In this document: in pieces, positions 53,842-62,263 of the stretch | Numbering within the stretch: position 1 is the first letter of the stretch | Layout of the letters: the number at the start of each line of letters is the position of its first letter | Assembly: GCF_009557455.1 (NCBI RefSeq) | Contig: NZ_CP045651.1 | Span: 1,984,001 to 2,048,000, forward strand | Direction of reading: 5' to 3' | DNA length: 64,000 nt | Source of the DNA: Alistipes sp. dk3624 | Lineage (GTDB): Bacteria; Bacteroidota; Bacteroidia; Bacteroidales; Rikenellaceae | Translations under genes and position numbers: made by a program | Notes under the pieces: generated by a model | The model's database searches: none | What the model was told of the DNA's origin: nothing | The model's input: only the letters and a program-made list of their open reading frames with translations

Positions 53842-54651
53842 ATGAATATGACAAAGAGTGCGTTTTTGTTCGTCCTGCTGCTTTTCTCCGTCCGGGCTTT
53901 CGGACAGACGGATACGATTTTCTCGAACAACGAAAAGATCCCGTGTATCGTCAAGGAGATCAAGGAGAGCTCTGTGGTGTACGTGCATCCGGGGGAAGAG
54001 CTTCTGAACAGTATTTATAAAAATGCCGTCCAGAAGATCGTCTTTAAGAACGGCCGGGTTCAGGTTTTTGCCGAGGCGACTTCGTTCAATGCGGTCAAGG
54101 GCGTCGACGATTACGAAAAAGTGACCGTGACGGCCGTCGAAAGCGAGGTGAAAGGGCTTTTCAAAGTGGGGGATGTCAGCGCCAAAGCGGTGGGAACCAC
54201 CGAACTGTCCAATCAGGAGCGAGTGAAGAACCGGGCGTACCGGAAGCTTAAAATGGTGGCTGCGATGATGGGAGCGAACGCCGTCTACCTGACCAACCAG
54301 CGCACCGAAGGCAATAAGATCGGTTATTTCTCGTCCAGTTCGGCCGAGACGAACCTTACGGGCGTCGCCTATACGAACCGGCTGCCCGATTTCAACGCCT
54401 TCAAGGAGCTGCTCGATCGGCACAAGGGAAAGATGACTCAGGTGCTCGAGGTCAGCCTCGGCGGCAGTTCTACCGAATATGCGAAATTTAAGACCAACAA
54501 GCCTTTTACGATCGAAAACTTGACCGGCGAAAACGGGTTGATCGTGATCGACGACAAATACCGCGTGGTCGGGTTCGACCAGCAGGGGTTCAACGTCTAT
54601 TACCGGAACAAGAGCAAATGGTTCAACGTGCGGGTCGATTTCGGGGAGTAA
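53842..54651 (+). CDS. orphan secreted protein of unknown function
   Basis: The 269-residue product has a signal peptide (residues 1-22, ending AFGQ). A beta-rich N-terminal region (~24-75, IVKEIKESSVVYVHPGEE) looks like a small strand domain seen at the start of other Bacteroidota secreted proteins. A helical segment around 125-150 (NRAYRKLKMVAAMMGANAVY) and a C-terminal part with FTIENLTGENGLIVIDDKY follow. No enzyme motif is seen. It is probably periplasmic. It converges with alkD, with 21 bases between stops. Confidence 0.75.
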   Translation: MNMTKSAFLFVLLLFSVRAFGQTDTIFSNNEKIPCIVKEIKESSVVYVHPGEELLNSIYKNAVQKIVFKNGRVQVFAEATSFNAVKGVDDYEKVTVTAVESEVKGLFKVGDVSAKAVGTTELSNQERVKNRAYRKLKMVAAMMGANAVYLTNQRTEGNKIGYFSSSSAETNLTGVAYTNRLPDFNAFKELLDRHKGKMTQVLEVSLGGSSTEYAKFKTNKPFTIENLTGENGLIVIDDKYRVVGFDQQGFNVYYRNKSKWFNVRVDFGE

Positions 54652-54672
54652 TCCGTATCGTGCCGCCGCCGT

Positions 54673-55353
54673 CTACGGCTTGATCCGGGCAATGATTTTC
54701 GGGTCGGAGAGTTCGCGCAGCGCGTCGCGGCCGATCCATGCAGCCGTCCGGTCGGCGGACGCCCCCAGGCGGCGGCTCAGTGCGACGGCCTGCGTGTGGA
54801 GCCGCAGGTTACGCTTGCCGGTTTGCCGCAGCGCCCAGTTGACCGCCTTGCGAACGAAATTTCGGGGGTCGGCGGAAGCGGTTTCGATCAGATCGAAAAG
54901 CGGGATGAATTTTTCATCGCCGCTTTTTTTGTCTCCGACGGCCAGCGTGGCGATCAGCGCGAAGGCCGTTCGGCGGACGAACTCCTCTTCGCGGGGAGCA
55001 TAAGCGTAAATTTTGTCGAATGCGAACGGTGTATGCCGCAGCAGGTTCTGGCAGCACATATCGCAGATGTCCCAAGCGTCGAAACCGTCCGTCCAGCGGT
55101 CGGCCAGCTCCGGCGTCGTCCGGGCCGGATCGGCGATCATCGGGGCCAGCAACCGGGCTTCGTGCCAACCGGTCTCCCAAAGACTCAACGCCAATTCGTG
55201 CTGTCTTTTGTAAGGCTTGGCGATCTTCCGCAGTTGCGTCACCGGGACGCCCAGCGCCCGTTCGTCCGGGATTCCGAAACGTTTCATTTTTGCCAGGTGG
55301 TCGGGCGAGGCGTGCGATTTGAGCAGTTCGATCAATTCGGTCGTTTTGTCCAT
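54673..55353 (-). CDS. DNA alkylation repair protein, AlkD-like
   Basis: The 226-residue product is all helical with HEAT-like repeats as in AlkD glycosylases that remove 3- or 7-alkylpurines. Recognisable parts are FGIPDERALGVPVTQLRKIAK, the DGFDAWDICDMCCQNLL segment and RKAVNWALRQTGK near residue 185. An open frame runs far upstream to 55962, but that part is antisense to the HAD gene. The ATG at 55353 lies after the -7 box at 55380-55387, so it is the start. It is divergent from the HAD gene. Confidence 0.88.
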   Translation of the reverse strand: MDKTTELIELLKSHASPDHLAKMKRFGIPDERALGVPVTQLRKIAKPYKRQHELALSLWETGWHEARLLAPMIADPARTTPELADRWTDGFDAWDICDMCCQNLLRHTPFAFDKIYAYAPREEEFVRRTAFALIATLAVGDKKSGDEKFIPLFDLIETASADPRNFVRKAVNWALRQTGKRNLRLHTQAVALSRRLGASADRTAAWIGRDALRELSDPKIIARIKP

Positions 55354-55376
55354 GAGTTCGGGTTGTGTTATCTTTG
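55344..55376 (+). promoter_or_regulatory. promoter for the HAD phosphatase gene
   Basis: TTTTG at 55344-55348 and TATCTTTG at 55369-55376 are 20 bases apart, a full -33/-7 match. The -33 box reaches the first codons of the divergent alkD gene. Confidence 0.7.
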
Positions 55377-55379
55377 GAG

Positions 55380-55387
55380 CAAAATTA
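55380..55387 (-). promoter_or_regulatory. -7 promoter element for alkD
   Basis: The minus strand reads TAATTTTG, a TAnnTTTG match, 26 bases before the alkD start. It lies only 3 bases from the opposing -7 box of the HAD gene. Confidence 0.55.
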
Positions 55388-55395
55388 ATCATAAA

Positions 55396-56088
55396 GTGAA
55401 AAGGTACGATTGTTTGCTGTTCGATTTGGACAGAACCCTGTGGGATGTGGAGCGGAATCAGAAGGAGGCTCTGCGGGTGTTGTACGACCGTTACCGGCTG
55501 GAGCGTTTCTGCCCCGATTTCGACGATTGTTTCGGTTATTACGAAACGAGCAACGCTCGGCTGTGGGAAGAGTACCGCGACGGCAAAGTGAACCGCGAGA
55601 CCCTGCGCAATGCGCGTTTCGAGGAGATGCTGGCTGCGATCGGCGTATACGATACGGAGTTGGCGCGGCGGTTGGGGGACGATTACGTCCGCCTTGCGCC
55701 GACTTTTACGAACCTGATTCCGTATGCCGAGAAGGTAGTCCGGGAGCTGAGCGGACGCTATCCGCTGTACGTCGTGACCAACGGATTCAGAGAGACGCAA
55801 TATATCAAATTGAAAGAGTGCGGCCTTTACCGTTATTTCCGGGGCGTCGTCTGCTCGGAGGAGGCCGGTGCGAACAAACCGTCGCCGGTAATCTTCGGGT
55901 ATGCCCTCCGTGCGGCGGGCGTCGGGGCCGATGAGGCCGTGATGATCGGGGACGATCCGCAAACCGATATCCTCGGCGCGTCGAACGCCGGCATCGACTC
56001 CGTCTGGTTCAATCCGTTCGGCGAAGTCCGCGAGATTGACGCGACCTACGAAGTTTCGGCCCTGTCGGAATTACTGGGAATATTTTAG
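55396..56088 (+). CDS. HAD-family hydrolase, YjjG-like
   Basis: The 230-residue product has HAD motif I DLDRTLWD (residues ~10-17) with the nucleophile Asp, motif II TNGF, and motif IV GDDPQTDILGA. It matches the YjjG-type (pyrimidine nucleotidase-like) noncanonical nucleotidase group. The start is a GTG at 55396, 19 bases after a strong promoter box; the open frame further upstream is antisense to alkD. It converges with the alpha/beta hydrolase gene. Confidence 0.88.
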   Translation: MKRYDCLLFDLDRTLWDVERNQKEALRVLYDRYRLERFCPDFDDCFGYYETSNARLWEEYRDGKVNRETLRNARFEEMLAAIGVYDTELARRLGDDYVRLAPTFTNLIPYAEKVVRELSGRYPLYVVTNGFRETQYIKLKECGLYRYFRGVVCSEEAGANKPSPVIFGYALRAAGVGADEAVMIGDDPQTDILGASNAGIDSVWFNPFGEVREIDATYEVSALSELLGIF

Positions 56089-56140
56089 AAGACAGTGTTT
56101 TCTGCACTCTCCGCCCTCGTTCCGTTGTTATGGGGGAAGG

Positions 56141-57583
56141 TCAGCGGGAACTGCCGGTCGTTTTCCCGATCCATTCGGCGATTAGGTCGAGCGCTTCCGG
56201 AGCGAACGTTTCGTCGATGCTGCCGTATTCGTCCGGTTCTCCCGTTTCGCAGTGCTGAAAAAGGTGGTTCAGCCCGGGGAACCGGCGGAATTCCACGTTC
56301 GTTTTACCCGCTTCGCGGCAGCTCTTTTCGAGGCCGTCCATATTCAGGTCGCAGTAGACCTGCATGTCTTTCTCCCCGTTCAGAATCAGCATCGGGCAGC
56401 GTATCTGCCCGATCAGCTTGCCCGGATCGGAAGCCATAAAGTACCGGTACCACGGGATGTTCATCGGGCCTACCAGTTTCGTCAGCGAGTCCGGTTCGAG
56501 GTAATGTTCGGACGGCAACGACGGCATGACCTTTTTTACGGTGCCGCTGTCTTGTTCCGCGACCCATTTTTTCAACTGTCCGGAGAAAATCACCTCCGCC
56601 TTCTGCTGCGGGTTCGCGATCAGGTCGGTATAGATGCTCCTGTTCAGCGCCTGTGCCGCGTCTATGACCGTCCGATCCGATATGATTTTTTTCAGGGCGT
56701 GTTCCTGCTGGGACAGGAATATTTCGATACCCGGCACGCCCGGTCCTGCCAGCGAAACGATAAAGGCGATGTCCGGATTGTCCTGCGCGGCGATCAGCGC
56801 GATCAGTCCTCCTTCGCTGTGTCCGGCCAGTCCGATCTTCGCCGGGTCGATTTCGGGCCGGTTTTTCAGATAACGGACGCCTTCCAGTACGTCGCGGGCG
56901 AAATCCTCGGATGTAGCCTGCCGCAGATCCCCGGTCGTCTGGCCGCATCCGCGGTCGTCCACGCGCAGTACGGCGATTCCGCGGCGTCCCAGGTAGTCGG
57001 CGATCACGCGGAACGGCTGGTGATCGAACAGCGTTTCGTTCCGGTCCTGCTGCCCGCTGCCGGTGATCAGCAGTGCGACCGGAAATCGCTCCCCTTTTTC
57101 CGGCAACGTCAGCGTGGCGCCGTAGCGGATCGAGGAGTCGCCGTTGTAATAAATGACATCCTGTTCGGCGTAGGGGAAAGGCGGTTGCGGGTATTGCGGG
57201 CGCAGTTTGATCCGGTCGACGGATTTGCGGAGCGTCAGCGGGAATTTTTTACCGTAGTTATGCCATTCGCCTACGATGCTGTCCGCCTTTATTTTGCCTT
57301 TAAAATAAGCATCTGCGGGTTTCTCTACCCTGAATACCACGCTGTCTTGTTCATAACCGACCGTCGCCGGATAATCGAATGTGCCCTGTGCCGGGACATT
57401 CATCTTCGCTGAAAAGTTTCCCGAAGGGTCTTTTTGTACGATGAACTGCATCCGGAGCCGGTGGGCTCCGGCAACCGCATCTCCTTCGTAAAAATTTGGT
57501 TGCAATGGCTCTGCCGTCCGGCTGACGGCAATTACCGGCGTACTCAGCAGAAATATCAACAATATTTTTTTGATCGGGTACAT
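56141..57583 (-). CDS. secreted alpha/beta hydrolase with N-terminal beta domain
   Basis: The 480-residue product has a signal peptide (~residues 1-20), a beta-rich domain (~30-140) and an alpha/beta hydrolase domain. Catalytic parts are the nucleophile GHSEGG, a candidate acid in LILNGEKDMQVY and the His of FPGLNHLFQ. It may be a carbohydrate esterase or peptidase; the operon mates favour a glycan esterase, but this is inference. The frame runs open further upstream to 58132, but that part overlaps the next gene out of frame. I start at the ATG at 57583. Confidence 0.82.
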   Translation of the reverse strand: MYPIKKILLIFLLSTPVIAVSRTAEPLQPNFYEGDAVAGAHRLRMQFIVQKDPSGNFSAKMNVPAQGTFDYPATVGYEQDSVVFRVEKPADAYFKGKIKADSIVGEWHNYGKKFPLTLRKSVDRIKLRPQYPQPPFPYAEQDVIYYNGDSSIRYGATLTLPEKGERFPVALLITGSGQQDRNETLFDHQPFRVIADYLGRRGIAVLRVDDRGCGQTTGDLRQATSEDFARDVLEGVRYLKNRPEIDPAKIGLAGHSEGGLIALIAAQDNPDIAFIVSLAGPGVPGIEIFLSQQEHALKKIISDRTVIDAAQALNRSIYTDLIANPQQKAEVIFSGQLKKWVAEQDSGTVKKVMPSLPSEHYLEPDSLTKLVGPMNIPWYRYFMASDPGKLIGQIRCPMLILNGEKDMQVYCDLNMDGLEKSCREAGKTNVEFRRFPGLNHLFQHCETGEPDEYGSIDETFAPEALDLIAEWIGKTTGSSR

Positions 57584-57594
57584 TTTTCCACTGA

Positions 57595-59388
57595 TTATTT
57601 GGCTTTGTAATGGTAGTTGTAACGTCGTTCCGGAGCGGATTCCCCGTTCAGGAAAAATTCGGCGATGTCGTCCGGCTTCCGGATATTGTCGGCCCAATGG
57701 AAATAGAAATCCGGCCGATCGCCTTGGCCGAGCAACTTTTTCGGGACGGCGATCTCCATCTCGTTCCCTCGCTGCCGGTACCGGCAGGGCGCAACGGTCG
57801 TCCAGCGGTCGCCGTCGCGCCGTTTCAGCATGGTTTTTTCCGGCGACCGGATCTCCAGGTTGACGGCGAAATCGTATCCTTCCCAGCCGGTTTTTTTGTC
57901 CCGGTCGCCGTCGATGAAAAGCAGCATCCAGTTCGGCTCCCGCCAGCAGGTCATCGGTTCGACGGTTTTGACATAAAAATAGATGAATTTGTCGTCGCAG
58001 GCCACACGCGATTCGGCGATGTCGTTGCGGGCGGTACGGTTGACGTAGCGGATGCCCTGCGGCGCGCCGTCGTTGTCCCGCATTTGAAGCTCCCCGACGA
58101 AATCCTCGAAGCGGGGCTGCACGTCGGCCCACTCGTCGAAGCGGCCGTCGATCGCGATCGTCTTGCGGGGCGAGGCTTCCGGAGGCGGTTTCATCCCTTT
58201 GTAACGGCGGACGTGGGCGGCCAGTTGGTAGAAATAGTTGTCCGAATTTTTTCCGGCCTGCGGCTCCAGGTCGCGGTTGAACTCCTCGTTGAATTCATCG
58301 ACGAAGTAGGTCTCGCCCTCGGCCAGTTTCCGGTTCTGGAAAGTGATGCCGCCCGCCACGAGTTCGGCGGTGGCCGGCCATGCCTCGGCTTTCCATTCGT
58401 TCCATCCGGTAACGCAGACGATCAGCGGACGGAAACGTTCGGCCCCTTTCCACTGCTCTTCGAAAAACAGGCCTTCGCCGGAGCGTGGGCTGTTCCAGTA
58501 GCGGTCGTATGCGGGCGTGCTGTCCCGTGTGGAACTTTTCGAACCGTAGGCCGGGTAGTCCCATAACGGGGCTCCCTTGCCGGCGGCCACGGCGATCTGT
58601 TCGGCCGCCCCGTCGGGGCGCAGGGCGGGCGTCTGCGGATAGTCGTCGAAATAGTGCCAAAACCCGTCGGCGTCCTTGCCGGCCCACATCCGACGCCATG
58701 TAAAGGCGTCGTTGATTTTCCGGTCGGAGGGATGCTGTACGGGCGACAGCACCAGCGGTTTCCCGTCGAGTACGAACCATGCGTCCCGGTAAGCGGTGTC
58801 GCGGTAAAATTCCGTGTAAAACTCCTCCAGTTTCGGGACGGGATTCGTGTTGAAAAAAGGCACGAGCCGGGGCGGATCATATCCGTTGCGCCTCATGTTG
58901 CCCGTCAGCCGTAACAGCAGGCGCAGTTCGTCCTTGTCCATTACCAGGTTCGTGAAGTCGAGAAACAGGAAGTCGATGCCCACGAGGCAGAACAAGCTCA
59001 GGTGTTTCTGCATGACGTACGCGTCCGATGAGCGGTAATATCCGAGCTCGGGTTCCCCCCAATAGTAAGCCAGGTGCGGCCATTGCGTGCGATCCGGCTC
59101 TTTTCGCAGCGTTTTCGAAATGTCGTAGTCCGGCGTGTCGTTGCGCAACGGCCCGTGCCACAGCCAGTAGAACAGACCGACGTAGCGGTTCGGCTTTTCT
59201 CCGCCGGTCTGTGCGTAGTTCGGCAACTCGCGCCCGAGAGCGTCCGTCGCTACCAGCGGATCGCCGAAAGCCGAGACCTGCGGCGAAATCCCCGTTGCGC
59301 CGCAAGTTCCGTCCGGCGTTCCGGCCCGGATGCCGTCGTATGCCAGCAGCAGGATTCCTGCCGTCAGTAGGGCCGGGATCGTTTTCAT
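57595..59388 (-). CDS. secreted GH71/GH99-like glycoside hydrolase with CBM9-like tail
   Basis: The 597-residue product has a signal peptide (ending ~residue 22). Its catalytic part looks like the GH71/GH99-type TIM barrel: YVGLFYWLWHG near 70, HLAYYWGEPELGYYRS, a GIDFLFLDFTN strand and CVTGWNEWKAEAW with acidic residues. Residues ~440-597 resemble a CBM9/DOMON-like beta sandwich (IAIDGRFDEWADVQP). It would act on alpha-mannosides or related glycans if the family holds; I could not place it in a named family with certainty. It lies between the rhamnosidase and the hydrolase. Confidence 0.65.
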   Translation of the reverse strand: MKTIPALLTAGILLLAYDGIRAGTPDGTCGATGISPQVSAFGDPLVATDALGRELPNYAQTGGEKPNRYVGLFYWLWHGPLRNDTPDYDISKTLRKEPDRTQWPHLAYYWGEPELGYYRSSDAYVMQKHLSLFCLVGIDFLFLDFTNLVMDKDELRLLLRLTGNMRRNGYDPPRLVPFFNTNPVPKLEEFYTEFYRDTAYRDAWFVLDGKPLVLSPVQHPSDRKINDAFTWRRMWAGKDADGFWHYFDDYPQTPALRPDGAAEQIAVAAGKGAPLWDYPAYGSKSSTRDSTPAYDRYWNSPRSGEGLFFEEQWKGAERFRPLIVCVTGWNEWKAEAWPATAELVAGGITFQNRKLAEGETYFVDEFNEEFNRDLEPQAGKNSDNYFYQLAAHVRRYKGMKPPPEASPRKTIAIDGRFDEWADVQPRFEDFVGELQMRDNDGAPQGIRYVNRTARNDIAESRVACDDKFIYFYVKTVEPMTCWREPNWMLLFIDGDRDKKTGWEGYDFAVNLEIRSPEKTMLKRRDGDRWTTVAPCRYRQRGNEMEIAVPKKLLGQGDRPDFYFHWADNIRKPDDIAEFFLNGESAPERRYNYHYKAK

Positions 59389-59398
59389 CGGTCGGCGG

Positions 59399-62176
59399 TT
59401 ATTTCCGTACCGAGAAGTTGTAGACGCCCGATCCGACGTGCAATACGGTGCGGTCGCCCTTCCGTTCGACGGTAATGCCTTCGATCTTGTCCAGCGGCTG
59501 CCCGTTTTCGGAAATGGCTTCCGGATCGGCTGTAGGCAAGTAGACGAGCGCCGAGGCGTTGCCCGGGATTTCGACCGTCTGCCGGAACGTCTGCGGCGTA
59601 TCGTTCCATTCGCTGCGGATCAGTCCGTACGGCGATTCGAACGCGACGCGGGCGCTGCGGATGTCGCCGACGACCTGCGGGTCGATCACAACCTCTTTAT
59701 AGCCGACCGATCCCGGAGCCTGCGACAATCCTCCCAGTCCGTTGAACAGCCACGAATAGAGGTGGCCGAGCATACAGTGGTTGTGCGACAGGTAGTCCTT
59801 GCTCATCCACGATTCGGCCAGCGCCGTTTCGCCGCAGGCCAGTTGGTAGCCGTATCCCGGCACGTCGTAGCGGCTGTTCATGTCGAACAGCACGTCCGAC
59901 GCCCCGTTGTCGAGCAGGGCCTGCACGACGTAGCGGTAGCCGACGTCACCGGCCGTCAGCGCGTTGCCGCGGCTGCGGATGTCGTCGATCAGGTTTTGCA
60001 GTACGACCGGTTTGTTTTCGGGTTCGACCAGTCCCATGTAGAGCGCCATGGCGTTGGCCGCCTGGCTGTTTCGGTCGTATTTTTTCGTATTTTTATCGAA
60101 ATATTTGTCGTTGAACGCCTGCTTGACCTGTGCGGCCAGCGCGTCGTAACGAGCGGCGTCCTCCGTTTTACCGAACAGTTCGGCGACCCGTTTCATGGTG
60201 CAGATGTCGTAGTAGTAGATGGCCGTCGCGCTGACTCCGTTCGACGTGAGTTGCGAGTGCGCCGGTTCGCCGGGGCCGATATCGCACCAGTCGCCGAGGC
60301 CGTAGGCGACGATATGACCGTCGGCTTTCGACGACAGGTAGTCTACGTATCGAGCCATTTTGTCGTAATTCTCTTCCAGCGGGCGGGTATCGCCGTACCA
60401 TTGGTAAAGGTACCACGGGATCAGGATGTAGGCGCTTCCCCATTCCGGAGTGTCCAGGAAACCTTCCGAGAAGACCGTGTATTGCGGGGCGATGGTCGGG
60501 ATCATGCCGTCCGCGTGCTGCGCCGTCGCCATGTCGCCGACGATCTTCGGGAATGCCCGCGAGATGTCGTAGCCGAACTGCACCGACGGTCCGATCAGAT
60601 GAGACTGTTCGAGCCATCCCAGTTTCTCTCGGTGCGGGCAGTCGGTGAACACGCTCGAAAAATTGCTGCGGATCGCCCAATCGATCAACTCGTAAATCCG
60701 GTTAAACAACGGGTTCGAGCAGGCGAACGCGCCGACCGGCGCGGCGGAGTTGGTCGTATGCAGACCGGTCAGTTCGACGATTTCGGGCAGTCCGTCCGGG
60801 TTCGGCTCGCCGGCCGGAACGGCTCCTTCGACTTCTACGTAGCGGAAACCGTAGTAGGTGAACTGCGGCTGCCAGGTTTCCGGCTCGCCGGTACCGAGCG
60901 TCGTGTAGCTGAGTATATAAGGGCCTCCCGACGAACGTTGGTTCGCGGTGCTGTCGCCGCCTTGTAATTCGGAAGGGAACATCCGTACCGTATGTTTGCC
61001 GTTGGCTTTGACCGTCAAGCGGACGATGCCCGACGCATTCTGCCCGAGGTCGTACAGGTAATTGCCCCGGCTGTTTTCATATTTGCGCACGGTCGGCAAT
61101 GCCTGGCGGATTTTCAGCGGCGTGGTACGCTGCGCTCGCAGCGGGCTGTCGAATTTCGTGAGAACCGCATCCTGCCATCCGCTGTCGTCGAATCCGGCCT
61201 CTTTCCAACCTTGCTGCACGAGGTTCGCATCGAAATCCTCGCCGCCGTAGATGCTCGAAAAAGTGATCGGGCTTTGCGTGGTTTTCCACGACGCGTCCGA
61301 TACGATCGTGTCCGACGTGCCGTCTTCGTACTCGATTTCCATCTTTAGAAGCATTTTCGGAGCGCCGTACGATCCGACGAATTTCGTGTAGCGTTCGTTC
61401 GGGATATTGAAAAAACCGTTGCCGAGCATCACGCCTATGGCGTTTTTCCCCTGTTTCAGTCGGTCGGTCACGTCGAACGACACGTACTGCGCTTCTTTAT
61501 CGAATTTCGTCCAGGCCGGGTCCAGAAAATGATCTCCGGTCTTGGTGCCGTTGAGGAACAGTTCGAACTGACCGAGCCCGCAAACGTAGGCCGTCGCGCG
61601 GCGCACCGGCTTGTTCACCGGAAATTCGCGCCGCATTTGCGGCAGTTTGTAGCGGCCGATCACCGGCAGGTGGCGTCCCAATCCGTCGGTCACCGTCAGG
61701 CTGTCGATGTCGGGTTCGAATGCGATCCACCGTGCTCCCGACCAGTCGGCCTGCGATAGCAGTCCCATTGCGAAAGATGCGGTGCGCGCCCACGGGGACG
61801 CTTTTTTCGTGCCGTCCCATACGCGGACGCTCCAGTAGTATTTTTTTGCCGCTTCAAGCGGTTCGCCTGCGTAAGGGACGAGTAGCGATTGCGACGAAGC
61901 GATTTTTTTGCTGTCCCACACGTTGCCCGTGCCGCGTTCGACCGCTTCCGGCGTGTCCGAAACGATGATCTGGTAAGCGGTCTGTACGGCGCCCCGTGTC
62001 GGGGCGTACAACTGCCAGCTGAAACGCGGCGTTTGGGTTTCGATGCCGATCGGGTCGGTCTCCTGCTCGCATTTGAGTTTGTCTGCGCCGAAGGATTGTC
62101 CTTGTGCTGCGCCCGTTCCGAGCAGCAGCAATATGCCTAAAAGTCCGTATGAACGGATCGCCGAAAAGTTTTTCAT
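59399..62176 (-). CDS. secreted alpha-L-rhamnosidase, GH78
   Basis: GH78 enzymes release terminal alpha-L-rhamnose with inversion. The 925-residue product has a signal peptide (ending AQG/Q ~27). It has N-terminal beta domains, including a CBM67-like part, and a catalytic (alpha/alpha)6 barrel marked by FTDCPHREKLGWLEQ, where Glu is the likely acid. A C-terminal beta domain follows. Length and motif are standard. It is the first gene of the operon with the GH71/99-like and hydrolase genes, with gaps of 10 and 11 bases. Its promoter is not clear. Confidence 0.94.
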   Translation of the reverse strand: MKNFSAIRSYGLLGILLLLGTGAAQGQSFGADKLKCEQETDPIGIETQTPRFSWQLYAPTRGAVQTAYQIIVSDTPEAVERGTGNVWDSKKIASSQSLLVPYAGEPLEAAKKYYWSVRVWDGTKKASPWARTASFAMGLLSQADWSGARWIAFEPDIDSLTVTDGLGRHLPVIGRYKLPQMRREFPVNKPVRRATAYVCGLGQFELFLNGTKTGDHFLDPAWTKFDKEAQYVSFDVTDRLKQGKNAIGVMLGNGFFNIPNERYTKFVGSYGAPKMLLKMEIEYEDGTSDTIVSDASWKTTQSPITFSSIYGGEDFDANLVQQGWKEAGFDDSGWQDAVLTKFDSPLRAQRTTPLKIRQALPTVRKYENSRGNYLYDLGQNASGIVRLTVKANGKHTVRMFPSELQGGDSTANQRSSGGPYILSYTTLGTGEPETWQPQFTYYGFRYVEVEGAVPAGEPNPDGLPEIVELTGLHTTNSAAPVGAFACSNPLFNRIYELIDWAIRSNFSSVFTDCPHREKLGWLEQSHLIGPSVQFGYDISRAFPKIVGDMATAQHADGMIPTIAPQYTVFSEGFLDTPEWGSAYILIPWYLYQWYGDTRPLEENYDKMARYVDYLSSKADGHIVAYGLGDWCDIGPGEPAHSQLTSNGVSATAIYYYDICTMKRVAELFGKTEDAARYDALAAQVKQAFNDKYFDKNTKKYDRNSQAANAMALYMGLVEPENKPVVLQNLIDDIRSRGNALTAGDVGYRYVVQALLDNGASDVLFDMNSRYDVPGYGYQLACGETALAESWMSKDYLSHNHCMLGHLYSWLFNGLGGLSQAPGSVGYKEVVIDPQVVGDIRSARVAFESPYGLIRSEWNDTPQTFRQTVEIPGNASALVYLPTADPEAISENGQPLDKIEGITVERKGDRTVLHVGSGVYNFSVRK

Positions 62177-62263
62177 TGCTGAAAAGATTGATTCGTGTGC
62201 TAAAATACGCTTTTTGTACCGTTTCTCAAAACGGATTTTCCGGGAAGGGGCGTAAAGGGATGT

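Noticed and set aside
54796-55395. N-terminal extension of the HAD gene by 200 codons
   Set aside because: It is antisense to alkD and upstream of the HAD promoter; HAD motif I must be near the N-terminus.
55354-55962. N-terminal extension of the AlkD-like gene by about 200 codons
   Set aside because: It is antisense to the HAD phosphatase, lies upstream of the -7 box, and AlkD proteins are about 230 residues long.
57584-58132. N-terminal extension of the alpha/beta hydrolase
   Set aside because: It overlaps the GH71/99-like gene out of frame, and the signal peptide begins at 57583.
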